This document shows positions 49,525 through 57,069 of a DNA stretch of 64,000 nucleotides, piece after piece. The position numbers were made by a program, and so were the translations under genes. The stretch lies in NCBI GenBank assembly GCA_964398785.1, contig CAYNNQ010000002.1, forward strand, positions 1 to 64,000, read 5' to 3'. How positions within the stretch are numbered: position 1 is the stretch's first letter; every line of letters starts with the position of its first letter. This stretch comes from CAYNNQ01 sp964398785 (GTDB lineage Bacteria; Desulfobacterota; Desulfovibrionia; Desulfovibrionales; Desulfonatronovibrionaceae). Below the pieces are notes generated by a model, which was not told where the DNA came from, searched no databases, and was given only the letters and a program-made list of their open reading frames with translations.

Positions 49525-50910
49525 CTAGGAGGAAGCGTGGACACCCTTGGCGGCAAGAATGCCTGTTGATGCGGCGGAAACGATGTTGCCGGCTACTCCC
49601 GGACCGTCTCCGGCCACATAGAGTCCGGAAATATCCGTTTGCAGGTTGCGGTCTGTATTGACCTGTGTGGCAAAGAACTTGATCTCCGGGGCGTACAACA
49701 GGGTCTCCGAGTTGGAGACTCCAGGCACGACGTAATTGAGTTGCTCCAAGCCTTCTATTACGTTGGTCAGTATCCGCTCCGGGAGGGCCATGGCAATATC
49801 CCCGCAGACCACGTTTTTCATGCTGGGCTCAATATACCCTTTGCGGACACGGTTCCATGTGCTTCGGCGGCCCCTTTTCAAGTCCCCGAACCTCTGCAAC
49901 AATGGTTTGCCTCCGCCGATAAGCGTTGCCAGCCGGCCAATGGCCTGCCCGTATGACTGGTTGTCCGTGACCGGATCGGTCAGCACCACTTTGGACAGGA
50001 AAGCGAAGTTGGTATTTTCGGATTTTTCGTTCATGTAAGCGTGCCCGTTTACACATACGAAGTCTTGGTAGTTTTCCAGGCTGACATGCCCGCCTTGGTT
50101 AGTACAGAATGTACGTGTCTGGTCATCGTATTTTTCCGTTTGCACGAAAAAGGTGGGATCATAGATAATGTCGGTTAGATCCTGCATGATTTCATTGTGC
50201 ATCTCCACTCGAACACCGACCTCGATCCCCCTCTGGGCTACTCCCAGCTTAAGAGAGTCGGCAATTTTTACCATCCAATCGGAACCTACGCGGCCGGGAG
50301 CGAGTATTACCTTTTCCGCGGTATACTGATTTTTATCCGTTTTTACCCCGCGTACCCGGCCATCTTGGACTATTACCTCCCCAACCTCTTCGTTGCAGGC
50401 CAAATCAACGCCTTTTCCCCGGATATATTCGGCCATATTGGCTATATATTGAGGCAGACAGTCGCTGCCCAAATGCTTTTGCTTGATAAGCAGTAGTTCA
50501 ATCCCGTATTTACGGGCCTGCTTGCGCAGTTCCTTGGCAGTGGACATGTCCGTGGGATACGCATCACTGTCCATTTTAAATCGGTTAAAGATGGCCTCGG
50601 TTTCATCTATTAGTTCCCGGGCCTGGGACTTGGGCAGAAATTGGGTCAGATCCGATTTACCCAGTTTATGGATGAAATTGAGCTTGCCGTCGGAGAATAG
50701 ACCAGCCCCCCCGATACCAGAAAGTATATTACAAGGATTGCATTTGAGGCACTCCTGATTTTCGTTTATGGGGCATTTGCGCTTATCAGGACTGCGTCCT
50801 TTTTCGATGAGCAGTATCTTGCCCCCCATGTGCTCGGCTAAATAGTATGCCGCGAACAGTCCGGCCGGACCTCCGCCGACAATAATTGTGTCGAATTCTT
50901 TTGTGGACAT
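49525..50910 (-). CDS. FAD-dependent oxidoreductase (NAD(P)/FAD superfamily)
   Basis: 461 residues. The N-terminal dinucleotide fold has TIIVGGGPAGLFAAYYLAEH. A cysteine-containing stretch follows (KCPINENQECLKCNPC), then GIGGAGLFSDGKLN. The end has the typical FAD loop ISGLYVAGDGPGVAGNIVSA. This is the conserved but poorly defined family annotated as FAD-dependent dehydrogenases. The exact substrate is unknown. The ATG at 50908-50910 is preferred. An upstream extension of 29 codons runs into an R1 repeat. It converges on fdhE with 36 bases between stops. Confidence 0.8.
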   Translation of the reverse strand: MSTKEFDTIIVGGGPAGLFAAYYLAEHMGGKILLIEKGRSPDKRKCPINENQECLKCNPCNILSGIGGAGLFSDGKLNFIHKLGKSDLTQFLPKSQARELIDETEAIFNRFKMDSDAYPTDMSTAKELRKQARKYGIELLLIKQKHLGSDCLPQYIANMAEYIRGKGVDLACNEEVGEVIVQDGRVRGVKTDKNQYTAEKVILAPGRVGSDWMVKIADSLKLGVAQRGIEVGVRVEMHNEIMQDLTDIIYDPTFFVQTEKYDDQTRTFCTNQGGHVSLENYQDFVCVNGHAYMNEKSENTNFAFLSKVVLTDPVTDNQSYGQAIGRLATLIGGGKPLLQRFGDLKRGRRSTWNRVRKGYIEPSMKNVVCGDIAMALPERILTNVIEGLEQLNYVVPGVSNSETLLYAPEIKFFATQVNTDRNLQTDISGLYVAGDGPGVAGNIVSAASTGILAAKGVHASS

Positions 50911-50941
50911 TATAAACCCCGGAATTAAAATTCGGTTTAAA

Positions 50942-51072
50942 GAGGCAACCGCAAAAAGTCGAATGCTGGACTCAACCGCACAGATAAAACATTGCAACTA
51001 TATGATTTCACTTAAAACTTTCAACTTAAAACTTGACACTGCCTGCAAAAATATATTTTTTGCAGGCGCTTC
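50942..51072 (-). repeat. R1 dispersed repeat, copy 9
   Basis: Reverse orientation: GAGGCAACCGCAAAAAGTCG to ATTTTTTGCAGGCGCTTC. It ends about 30 bases upstream of the FAD oxidoreductase ATG. Confidence 0.9.
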
Positions 51073-51084
51073 TTTAAAGAAGAA

Positions 51085-51126
51085 CAAAAATAACGCGAGT
51101 CTGCGGGCTAACCGCAACTCGCGTTA
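51085..51126 (-). terminator. Terminator of the molybdate/tungstate transporter operon
   Basis: On the minus strand, TAACGCGAGT-TGCGG-TTAGC-CCGCA-g-ACTCGCGTTA (15 paired bases with one bulge) is followed by TTTTTGTTCTT. A weaker CCCTCC/GGAGGG hairpin lies at 51184-51201. Confidence 0.8.
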
Positions 51127-51210
51127 AATATACTTACTAAGGTTTGCGGGTAATGGCAAGAAAAAAGAAAATGGTTTAAGAACCCTCCCGGATCGGAGGG
51201 ATCTTTTAGG

Positions 51211-51387
51211 CTAGTTTCTATCCGGAAATGGCCCTTTTCCATTTTAACGGCGTCAATTTTCGTAATTATTCGATCGCTCGCTCAGAATTACTTAATTTCC
51301 TTGTTAAACAGGAAAAAATCTCCTTTCCGAATTGGAAAGGTAATATTTCTAAACCCGGAAATTTTTGAATTTCCGGATAAGAACTAG
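51211..51387 (+). repeat. R2 dispersed repeat, copy 2
   Basis: Left end CTAGTTTCTATCCGGAAAT and right end ATTTCCGGATAAGAACTAG, near-perfect 19-bp terminal inverted repeats. The right end overlaps and supplies the TAG stop of the ABC ATPase gene. Confidence 0.9.
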
Positions 51388-52439
51388 GCTAGGCGGACAT
51401 GGACGCATTTGATCATGGCAAAGACCTTGTCCCCTTTTTTCAAATCTAGATCATGCAGGCCGTTGTTGGTGATCAGTACTTGAAGCTCAAGTCCGTTGCT
51501 TATCAGGCGAACAATATTCAGCCCGTTTTCCGGCTCAATCTCTTTTATCTCACAGGAAAGGACATTACGGGCGGAGACCTTGTCCGGCACACTGTGGGCC
51601 AGAATGATGTTTTCCGGGCGGATGATCACCCGGACGTTTTCCCCGGTTTCACCTTGGTCATAGCTTTTAAGTTCAATACCGGATACATTTACTGTACTCA
51701 GTCCGTTTTCCCTTTTAATTAGAGTTCCGTCCAAGACCGTTCCCCCAACAAAATCAGCAACAAAGTCGGTCATTGGGCGTTCCAAGACTTCAGTTATCGT
51801 TCCCTTTTGTTCCAGAAGCCCCTCGCGCATGACAGCCGCTTCATCGGCCAAAGTCCATACGTCGTCCAGGTCATGGGTTACATGGATAACAGTGGTACCT
51901 ACCTGGAAGACTACCTTGCGCAGCATTTTGCGTATGCTCTTTTTGGTGGTGGGGTCCAGTGCGGATAAGGGCTCATCCATTAAAAGCAATCTTGGACGTA
52001 CGGCCAGGGAACGGGCAAGTGCCACCCTTTGCTGCTCTCCTCCGGAAAGGGTCTGAGGTTTTCGGTGCAATAGATGGGTGATACTCAAGGATTCGGCCAT
52101 TTCGTGAACGCGGGCGGGAATATCTTGTATCTTTTTTTTGTGCAGCCCGTAGGCTATATTCTTGTAGACATCCATGTGGGGCATAAGGGCGTAATCTTGA
52201 TAGACTATTCCGATATTTCTTTTTTCCGGGCGTTTATGGGTGATTTCTTCTCCTTCGAGAAGTATGTTCCCCTTGTCCGGGGAATAAAAACCCACTAAGC
52301 ACTCCAAGAGGATGGTTTTGCCCGCGCCGGTGGGACCGACAATATTCAAGTATTTTCCTTTTTCCAGATCCAGATCCACACCCTTGAGCCGGAATTCGCC
52401 CAAGTCCTTGTGCAGGTTGCGAATTTGTAAAAAGCTCAT
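51384..52439 (-). CDS. modC: Molybdate/tungstate ABC transporter ATPase
   Basis: 351 residues. The ATPase has NIVGPTGAGKTILLECLVG (Walker A), ALMPHMDVYKNIAYGL (Q loop neighbourhood), LSGGEQQRVALARSL (signature), LLLMDEPLSALDPTT (Walker B) and VIHVTHDLDDVW (His switch). A C-terminal regulatory part contains a TOBE-like domain (VSARNVLSCEIKEIEPENGL ... VFAMIKCVHVRLA) as in ModC/WtpC. Its stop codon is formed by the end of an R2 repeat, which suggests insertion of R2 at or into the gene end. It overlaps the permease gene by 4 bases. Confidence 0.85.
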   Translation of the reverse strand: MSFLQIRNLHKDLGEFRLKGVDLDLEKGKYLNIVGPTGAGKTILLECLVGFYSPDKGNILLEGEEITHKRPEKRNIGIVYQDYALMPHMDVYKNIAYGLHKKKIQDIPARVHEMAESLSITHLLHRKPQTLSGGEQQRVALARSLAVRPRLLLMDEPLSALDPTTKKSIRKMLRKVVFQVGTTVIHVTHDLDDVWTLADEAAVMREGLLEQKGTITEVLERPMTDFVADFVGGTVLDGTLIKRENGLSTVNVSGIELKSYDQGETGENVRVIIRPENIILAHSVPDKVSARNVLSCEIKEIEPENGLNIVRLISNGLELQVLITNNGLHDLDLKKGDKVFAMIKCVHVRLA

Positions 52440-53221
52440 ATGTCGGCTTCCGTTTTTTCAAAAATGAATATGGCTAAAAAGGAGACAGCAATGAGAATTA
52501 TACCACTGGTAATGGCCATTCCCATATTACCATAGGATATATTCAGGTATAGATTGATGGGCAAAGTGTTTGTCTTTCCAGCGCTTCCTCCAGCCAATAC
52601 CAAAACTGTGCCGAAACACCCGATGCATCTGGCGAAGGCGATAACACCCGCGGCAATCGTTCCGCTTTTGACCAGGGGAAGAGTGACATTCAAAAAAGTC
52701 TCCCACTGTGTATAACCTAGACTCCTGGAGACGAATTCCATTCTGGGGTTTATGAAGTCAAAACTGGATTTCATGATTCGAATGGCATACGGCAGGGCGG
52801 TAAAGAACTGGGCCGCCACAACACCTTTTTTGGTGAATACAAAATTTAGTCCTGCTTCCTGCAGCCATTTGCCGAACACTGTCTGACCGAAAAGCAAAAG
52901 CAGACACAACCCTAATACCAGTTCCGGAAAGGCCACTGGTAAATCCATTATGGTTTTAACTATGGCTTTGCCCCGGAAATTGAAACGGGAAAGGGCGTAG
53001 CCTATTGGCAGGGCCAGAAGCATGACCAGAGCGGCTGAAAGTGCGGCGGTCCATAGGGAAAGTTTTATGGAGAAAAAAAGTTCCTGAGAATGTAGATTGT
53101 TCCATATATCATTCCATGAAGGAACGAAAAGAAAGGACCCTATAGCCAGGATTAGCACGGCGGTGGTCAAAACAGACAGGCAAATGACCACCGCCCTGAA
53201 GGGATCTACTCCGCGGAGCAC
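52436..53221 (-). CDS. modB: Molybdate/tungstate ABC transporter permease
   Basis: 261 residues with about six transmembrane helices. The ModB/CysT-type signatures are ALVMLLALPIGYALSRFNFR, FPELVLGLCLLLLFGQTVFG and the EAA-like loop SRSLGYTQWETFLNVTLPLV (EAA---G region), followed by FARCIGCFGTVLVLAGG. It overlaps the binding-protein gene by 16 bases and the ATPase gene by 4 bases, so the three genes are coupled. Confidence 0.85.
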   Translation of the reverse strand: MLRGVDPFRAVVICLSVLTTAVLILAIGSFLFVPSWNDIWNNLHSQELFFSIKLSLWTAALSAALVMLLALPIGYALSRFNFRGKAIVKTIMDLPVAFPELVLGLCLLLLFGQTVFGKWLQEAGLNFVFTKKGVVAAQFFTALPYAIRIMKSSFDFINPRMEFVSRSLGYTQWETFLNVTLPLVKSGTIAAGVIAFARCIGCFGTVLVLAGGSAGKTNTLPINLYLNISYGNMGMAITSGIILIAVSFLAIFIFEKTEADI

Positions 53222-53970
53222 GGCTTAAAGCCCCATTTTTTCCATATTTTTAGCCCTTTTTCCGAGCTTATGTAGGTATTGAATTTTTGAGCGGCTGAAT
53301 TTTTCTTGCCTTGGGTGGTTACGGCAGTGGGTATGGTCTTGATTATATTTTTTTCCGGCTCAATCTCAACCGTCTGCATTTTCCCTTCCGCTTCGGACCA
53401 TGTGGTCAAGTCCGCCCAGATGATAGCCGCATCCACCTGTTTCATAGCTACATATATGAGCAATTGATTCACCGTTGGGGCGTAAACGTCCAAATTGGAT
53501 TTGACTTCTTCCCACATATTGTTTTGCCGGAATATTTTTCGGGCTACACGGCCGATAGCGGGAGATTTGGGGTCACCAATCGCAGTGGAGATATCCGGGT
53601 CGGTAAAATCCTGCAATCCGGAGATATTGGCCGGGTTCCCCTCAGGGACCGCGATTACCGGTACGTGCTTGACTATCTTGTGGATGGAGTCCTCAACCAC
53701 CCAACCGTTTTTAAGCGCATCATAAGTGTATTTAGCCGCTCCGGGGATAAGTACGTCGCACTCCTGTCCCATTTTGAGCATGCCAAAGATTTCACCCGAG
53801 CTCCCGTATTTGATGTCCACCTTGGCATCGTGTTTTTTTTCGAAATTGGCTCGCATTTCTTTCATGGGTTTCATTAGCCCCGCCCCGGAAAAGACAATCA
53901 AGTCCGCAGCACTGGCCGTTGCAGCATAAAATACGGCCAGTAACATGAGTAAAGCGGTTTTTTTGAACAT
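53206..53970 (-). CDS. modA: Molybdate/tungstate-binding periplasmic protein (ModA-like)
   Basis: 254 residues. Signal peptide MFKKTALLMLLAVFYAATAS, cut before ADL. The mature part opens LIVFSGAGLMKPMKEMRANF, then VDIKYGSSGEIFGMLKMGQE, and has DPKSPAIGRVARKIF and QVDAAIIWADLTTW, the order of ModA-type oxyanion-binding proteins. The start is ATG 53968-53970 with AGGAGGATTAAG upstream. Whether it prefers tungstate or molybdate cannot be told from sequence alone. Either would serve the formate dehydrogenase encoded 6 kb away. Confidence 0.85.
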   Translation of the reverse strand: MFKKTALLMLLAVFYAATASAADLIVFSGAGLMKPMKEMRANFEKKHDAKVDIKYGSSGEIFGMLKMGQECDVLIPGAAKYTYDALKNGWVVEDSIHKIVKHVPVIAVPEGNPANISGLQDFTDPDISTAIGDPKSPAIGRVARKIFRQNNMWEEVKSNLDVYAPTVNQLLIYVAMKQVDAAIIWADLTTWSEAEGKMQTVEIEPEKNIIKTIPTAVTTQGKKNSAAQKFNTYISSEKGLKIWKKWGFKPCSAE

Positions 53971-54012
53971 CTTAATCCTCCTGTTGATTATATGTTTATA
54001 ATAACGCAAAGG

Positions 54013-54041
54013 AAAATAGGTGTAATCGTTTTTTATGTCAA
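54013..54041 (-). promoter_or_regulatory. Sigma-70 promoter of the modABC operon
   Basis: TTGACA (54036-54041), a 17-base spacer, then TATTTT (54013-54018), 43 bases before the modA ATG. I saw no ModE-type dyad or molybdenum-cofactor riboswitch. Confidence 0.6.
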
Positions 54042-54120
54042 TAGAGATATAGATGTTGACTAATTGAAGAAGGCAGGGGGTAAAAAACGTAGGAGTTCTT
54101 GAAATTATGGGCTGGAAAAT

Positions 54121-54984
54121 TCAAACTCTATTTCGGCCCAGTATGCCCGTGGGTTTAAACAAAAGGATTATAATCAACAGGGCGAAGGCAAAGCCGTCTT
54201 TGAAACCGGAGGATATGTAAGCTGCTCCCAGATTTTCGGCTATTCCAAGCAGCAGCCCCCCGATTATCGCCCCGGTAACAGAGCCCGCTCCTCCGAGAAC
54301 AGCTGCGCAGAACCCTTTTAATCCGGGCAAAACCCCCATATAGGGAAAGGTGGCGTTATAGTAAGCGGCCATCATCATCCCTCCAGCTCCGCTTAATACC
54401 GCACCCAGGAAAAAGGCATTGGCTACGCTTGCATTAGTATTTATGCCCACTGCACGAGCAGCCTCCTGGTCCATGGATACGGCTTCCAGTGCTTTTCCCG
54501 GGCGGGAATGTTTTACGAACCAAAGCAGGGAAAACATCAGCACGATCGCGGATAAGATGAGCATGATCTGCAAGCTGGAGATGCGCAAGAATCCAGTGTC
54601 CCATACATGGGGATCCATATCCAAGGGAAAAGGCTTGGTTTCCGGTCCGAAAACCAGCAAGGCCGTGGATTGCAGGACAATGGACAGACCCACGGCAGCC
54701 AGCATGGGGATTAAGGGGTGCCTGCCTCTTAGAGGACGGAATACCAGTCTTTCCATCAACAGGCCGGCCACACCGGCGAGCATCAAACCGATCAAAACCG
54801 CTGCGGGCAGGCTTAGACCCAATAAGGTGATTGCCGCCCACAGACCAAAGGCGCCGATCATGTACAATTCTCCCTGGGCTAGGTTGATTAGCCCCAGTAC
54901 TCCGTAAATCAGGGCGTAGCCCAAGGCGACCAGGGAATAGGCAGATCCGGCGACAAGGCCGTTTACCAGTTGTTGCGTCAGCAT
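54121..54984 (-). CDS. livH: Branched-chain amino acid-type ABC permease LivH
   Basis: 287 residues, about eight hydrophobic segments. Signatures are NGLVAGSAYSLVALGYALIY, GVLGLINLAQGELYMIGAFG, VSMDQEAARAVGINTNASVA, AYYNATFPYMGVLPGLKGFC and AAVLGGAGSVTGAIIGGLLL, all hallmarks of LivH. A LivH needs LivM and two ATPases, but none follow: the next gene on this strand is modA. The partners must be elsewhere, or the system is incomplete. The binding protein LivK is encoded upstream, across a terminator and an R2 repeat. Confidence 0.92.
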   Translation of the reverse strand: MLTQQLVNGLVAGSAYSLVALGYALIYGVLGLINLAQGELYMIGAFGLWAAITLLGLSLPAAVLIGLMLAGVAGLLMERLVFRPLRGRHPLIPMLAAVGLSIVLQSTALLVFGPETKPFPLDMDPHVWDTGFLRISSLQIMLILSAIVLMFSLLWFVKHSRPGKALEAVSMDQEAARAVGINTNASVANAFFLGAVLSGAGGMMMAAYYNATFPYMGVLPGLKGFCAAVLGGAGSVTGAIIGGLLLGIAENLGAAYISSGFKDGFAFALLIIILLFKPTGILGRNRV

Positions 54985-55072
54985 TTTTCCGTAACCAAAT
55001 ATATCCTTGCAATTGAATGTATACGATAAGCAAGACCGGGAGTATAGCAGTTGACGGCAACGTGCAACAAAA

Positions 55073-55120
55073 ATTTAACAAGGGAGGGAACCGTTGACAT
55101 AAAACAGCCCCCTCCCTTGT
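55073..55120 (-). terminator. Terminator/attenuator between livK and livH
   Basis: On the minus strand, CAAGGGAGGG...CCCTCCCTTG (10-bp perfect stem, 21-base loop) is followed by TTAAATTTTTG. A -10-like TATACT for livH follows within 40 bases, so livH may have its own promoter. Confidence 0.65.
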
Positions 55121-55142
55121 GATTTGGGGATGGTCCTACGCA

Positions 55143-55330
55143 CTAGTTTCCCTCCGGAAATGGCCCTTTTCCATTTTAACGGCGTCAATTTTCGCAATTA
55201 TTCGATCCCGTATTGAGATACGCTCGCTAAAAATTACTCAGTTTCCTTTTTAAACAGAAAAAAATCATTTCCGAATTGGAAACGTGATATTTCTAAACCC
55301 GGAAATTTTTGAATCTCCGGATAAGAACGT
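55143..55330 (+). repeat. R2 dispersed repeat, copy 3
   Basis: CTAGTTTCCCTCCGGAAAT to AATCTCCGGATAAGAAC, between livK and livH, with ACTAG on each side (55142 and 55332), perhaps a target-site duplication. The right end reaches within 2 bases of the livK stop. Confidence 0.88.
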
Positions 55331-55331
55331 A

Positions 55332-56522
55332 CTAGTTTATTTTTTCGTATTTTCCGTTTTGGACCTGGAATAGGTATATATCGCCCTTTTCCACATCCCC
55401 GTTGGAATTGAATGAAAACTCTCCGGTTACTCCATTGAAACCCCGGATGTCATTCAGGTAATTTTTGATTGCCTCGCCCGTGTCCGCTCCGTGCCGCATG
55501 GCATCGGCAAGTACGCCCACGGAATCAAAGGCCAGCGCCGCGAACATAATATTGTTCGGGAGACTTGGATCTTCTTCCATCTTTTTTTGATATGCGGAGA
55601 CAAATTCGGAGTTTTTTGGGGTGGAATAATCTATATCGTATTCGCCGGCGATGAGATGGCCCTCTGCAGCCTTGCCCGCCAATTCAATGTACTGTGGAGC
55701 CATATCCCCAAAGACCCCGACACTCAGAGCGTCTATGCCCATCTGTCTGGCCTGGGAGACCAGGGGAGCGGTTTCCTGCAAGTAACCGGGGATGAAAAGT
55801 ATATCCGGATTCAGGGACTCGATGTTGGTCAGCTGGGCCTGGAAATCCTTGTCTCCACGCTGAAAAGACTCTACGGCTTTTGGCTTTATGCCTTTTTGGC
55901 CCAGATATTTGGTGAACAGCTTCTTGCATCCTTTCCCGTAGGGCTCGTTACTGTAAATAATGGCTACCTTGGGGTGGGATGAATCAGACATTTTTATGGC
56001 TTTGTCCACCAGAGCCCGGGCTTGGAGATCAATCCGGCTGCACAAGCGGAAAATATATTCCCCGGCTCCGCTAATACGGGGCGAAGTACCGGTGGGAGTT
56101 ATCATAACCACTTTGGAACGTTCACAAATAGATGCGGCCGCCAGGACATTCCCGCTCATCATGGGACCAACAATCGCTTGGACATTGTCCACGGAAATAA
56201 GTTTCTGTACGGCGTTTACCGCTGTGGTGGGGGCATCCTTGCTGTCGTAATAAATGACTTCGAGTTCTTTACCATTTATCCCTCCGGACTGGTTTATTCT
56301 CTTTTTTGCCAATTCGATCCCGATCTTGGCCGGTACTCCGTCCGAGGCGCCTTGGGAAAGGCGAAGAACTGCCCCTATCTTATATTTTGGGGTTTCCGTG
56401 GACGATTGCTGCTTGTCCTCCGGGGAGTCTTTATTTTCGGAGCACCCAGCTAGGAGAGCCGTTGCAAGGATGAGTCCGGAGAAAAGGGCGCACAAGGTGA
56501 ATTTGCGGGCAAAGGTGGTCAT
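55332..56522 (-). CDS. livK: Branched-chain amino acid-type binding lipoprotein LivK
   Basis: 396 residues. The signal LCALFSGLILATALLAGC has a lipobox with the acylated Cys. A type I binding fold follows (YKIGAVLRLSQGASDGVPAK, GKELEVIYYDSKDAPTTAVN, QAIVGPMMSGNVLAAASICE, VVMITPTGTSPRISGAGEYI). It sits downstream of the ACT and PaaK genes on the same strand, so the ligand may be an aromatic or branched-chain acid. It is a paralogue in fold of the sensor-associated protein at 41817. Confidence 0.9.
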   Translation of the reverse strand: MTTFARKFTLCALFSGLILATALLAGCSENKDSPEDKQQSSTETPKYKIGAVLRLSQGASDGVPAKIGIELAKKRINQSGGINGKELEVIYYDSKDAPTTAVNAVQKLISVDNVQAIVGPMMSGNVLAAASICERSKVVMITPTGTSPRISGAGEYIFRLCSRIDLQARALVDKAIKMSDSSHPKVAIIYSNEPYGKGCKKLFTKYLGQKGIKPKAVESFQRGDKDFQAQLTNIESLNPDILFIPGYLQETAPLVSQARQMGIDALSVGVFGDMAPQYIELAGKAAEGHLIAGEYDIDYSTPKNSEFVSAYQKKMEEDPSLPNNIMFAALAFDSVGVLADAMRHGADTGEAIKNYLNDIRGFNGVTGEFSFNSNGDVEKGDIYLFQVQNGKYEKIN

Positions 56523-56628
56523 TTCAATCTCCCTGGTATTTGTCGAGCATGGTGACCGTTTGGGGTTTTCTATTATCCGTTAAAAAGTTCCTATCCAGAA
56601 ATTTTGGGGTTTATGGATGGGAAAAGTA

Positions 56629-57060
56629 TCAAATGTTGTATAATTCATCTCCCGGTATGATCCGTATTCCGTTTTCGCGTAGCGCTTCTATAGCCTGGTC
56701 TATCCTGTCGAATCGGAATATAAGTACTGCGTTTTTCCCGCTTTGCTGGACAAAGGCATACATGTATTCCACGTTGATCCCCCGGGAACTCAACAGGGAG
56801 AGGATTTTATGCAGGCCGCCCGGCGTGTCTTTTACTTCTGCTGCGACCACATTTGTGCGTCCCACGGTAAACCCGTTTTCCTTGAGCACTTTTTTGGCTT
56901 TTTCGCAGTCGGTCACAATAAGGCGCAATATTCCGAAATCCGAAGTGTCAGCCAATGAAAGGGCACGGATATTTACGCCGGCCTCGGTTAATGTTCGGGT
57001 TACTTCCTCCAGTCTGCCCGTTCTGTTTTCCAGAAAAATAGAAATCTGTTCAACTTTCAT
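56629..57060 (-). CDS. Tandem ACT-domain protein
   Basis: 143 residues with two ACT domains: QISIFLENRTGRLEEVTRTL, TEAGVNIRALSLADTSDFGI and LRLIVTDCEKAKKVLKENGF in the first; VVAAEVKDTPGGLHKILSLL and SSRGINVEYMYAFVQQSGKN in the second. Such stand-alone proteins are commonly encoded beside paaK in anaerobes and probably sense an amino acid. It begins 9 bases after paaK ends, in one operon with it. There is no enzymatic domain. Confidence 0.88.
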   Translation of the reverse strand: MKVEQISIFLENRTGRLEEVTRTLTEAGVNIRALSLADTSDFGILRLIVTDCEKAKKVLKENGFTVGRTNVVAAEVKDTPGGLHKILSLLSSRGINVEYMYAFVQQSGKNAVLIFRFDRIDQAIEALRENGIRIIPGDELYNI

Positions 57061-57069
57061 TATTGCCTC

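Noticed and set aside
1..51072. R1 copies as a CRISPR array
   Set aside because: Copies are kilobases apart with genes between, in both orientations, and lack regularly spaced short spacers. No cas genes.
53971..54120. Molybdenum-cofactor riboswitch or ModE operator before modA
   Set aside because: Only an ordinary sigma-70-type promoter can be seen. No dyad or aptamer-like conserved hairpins.
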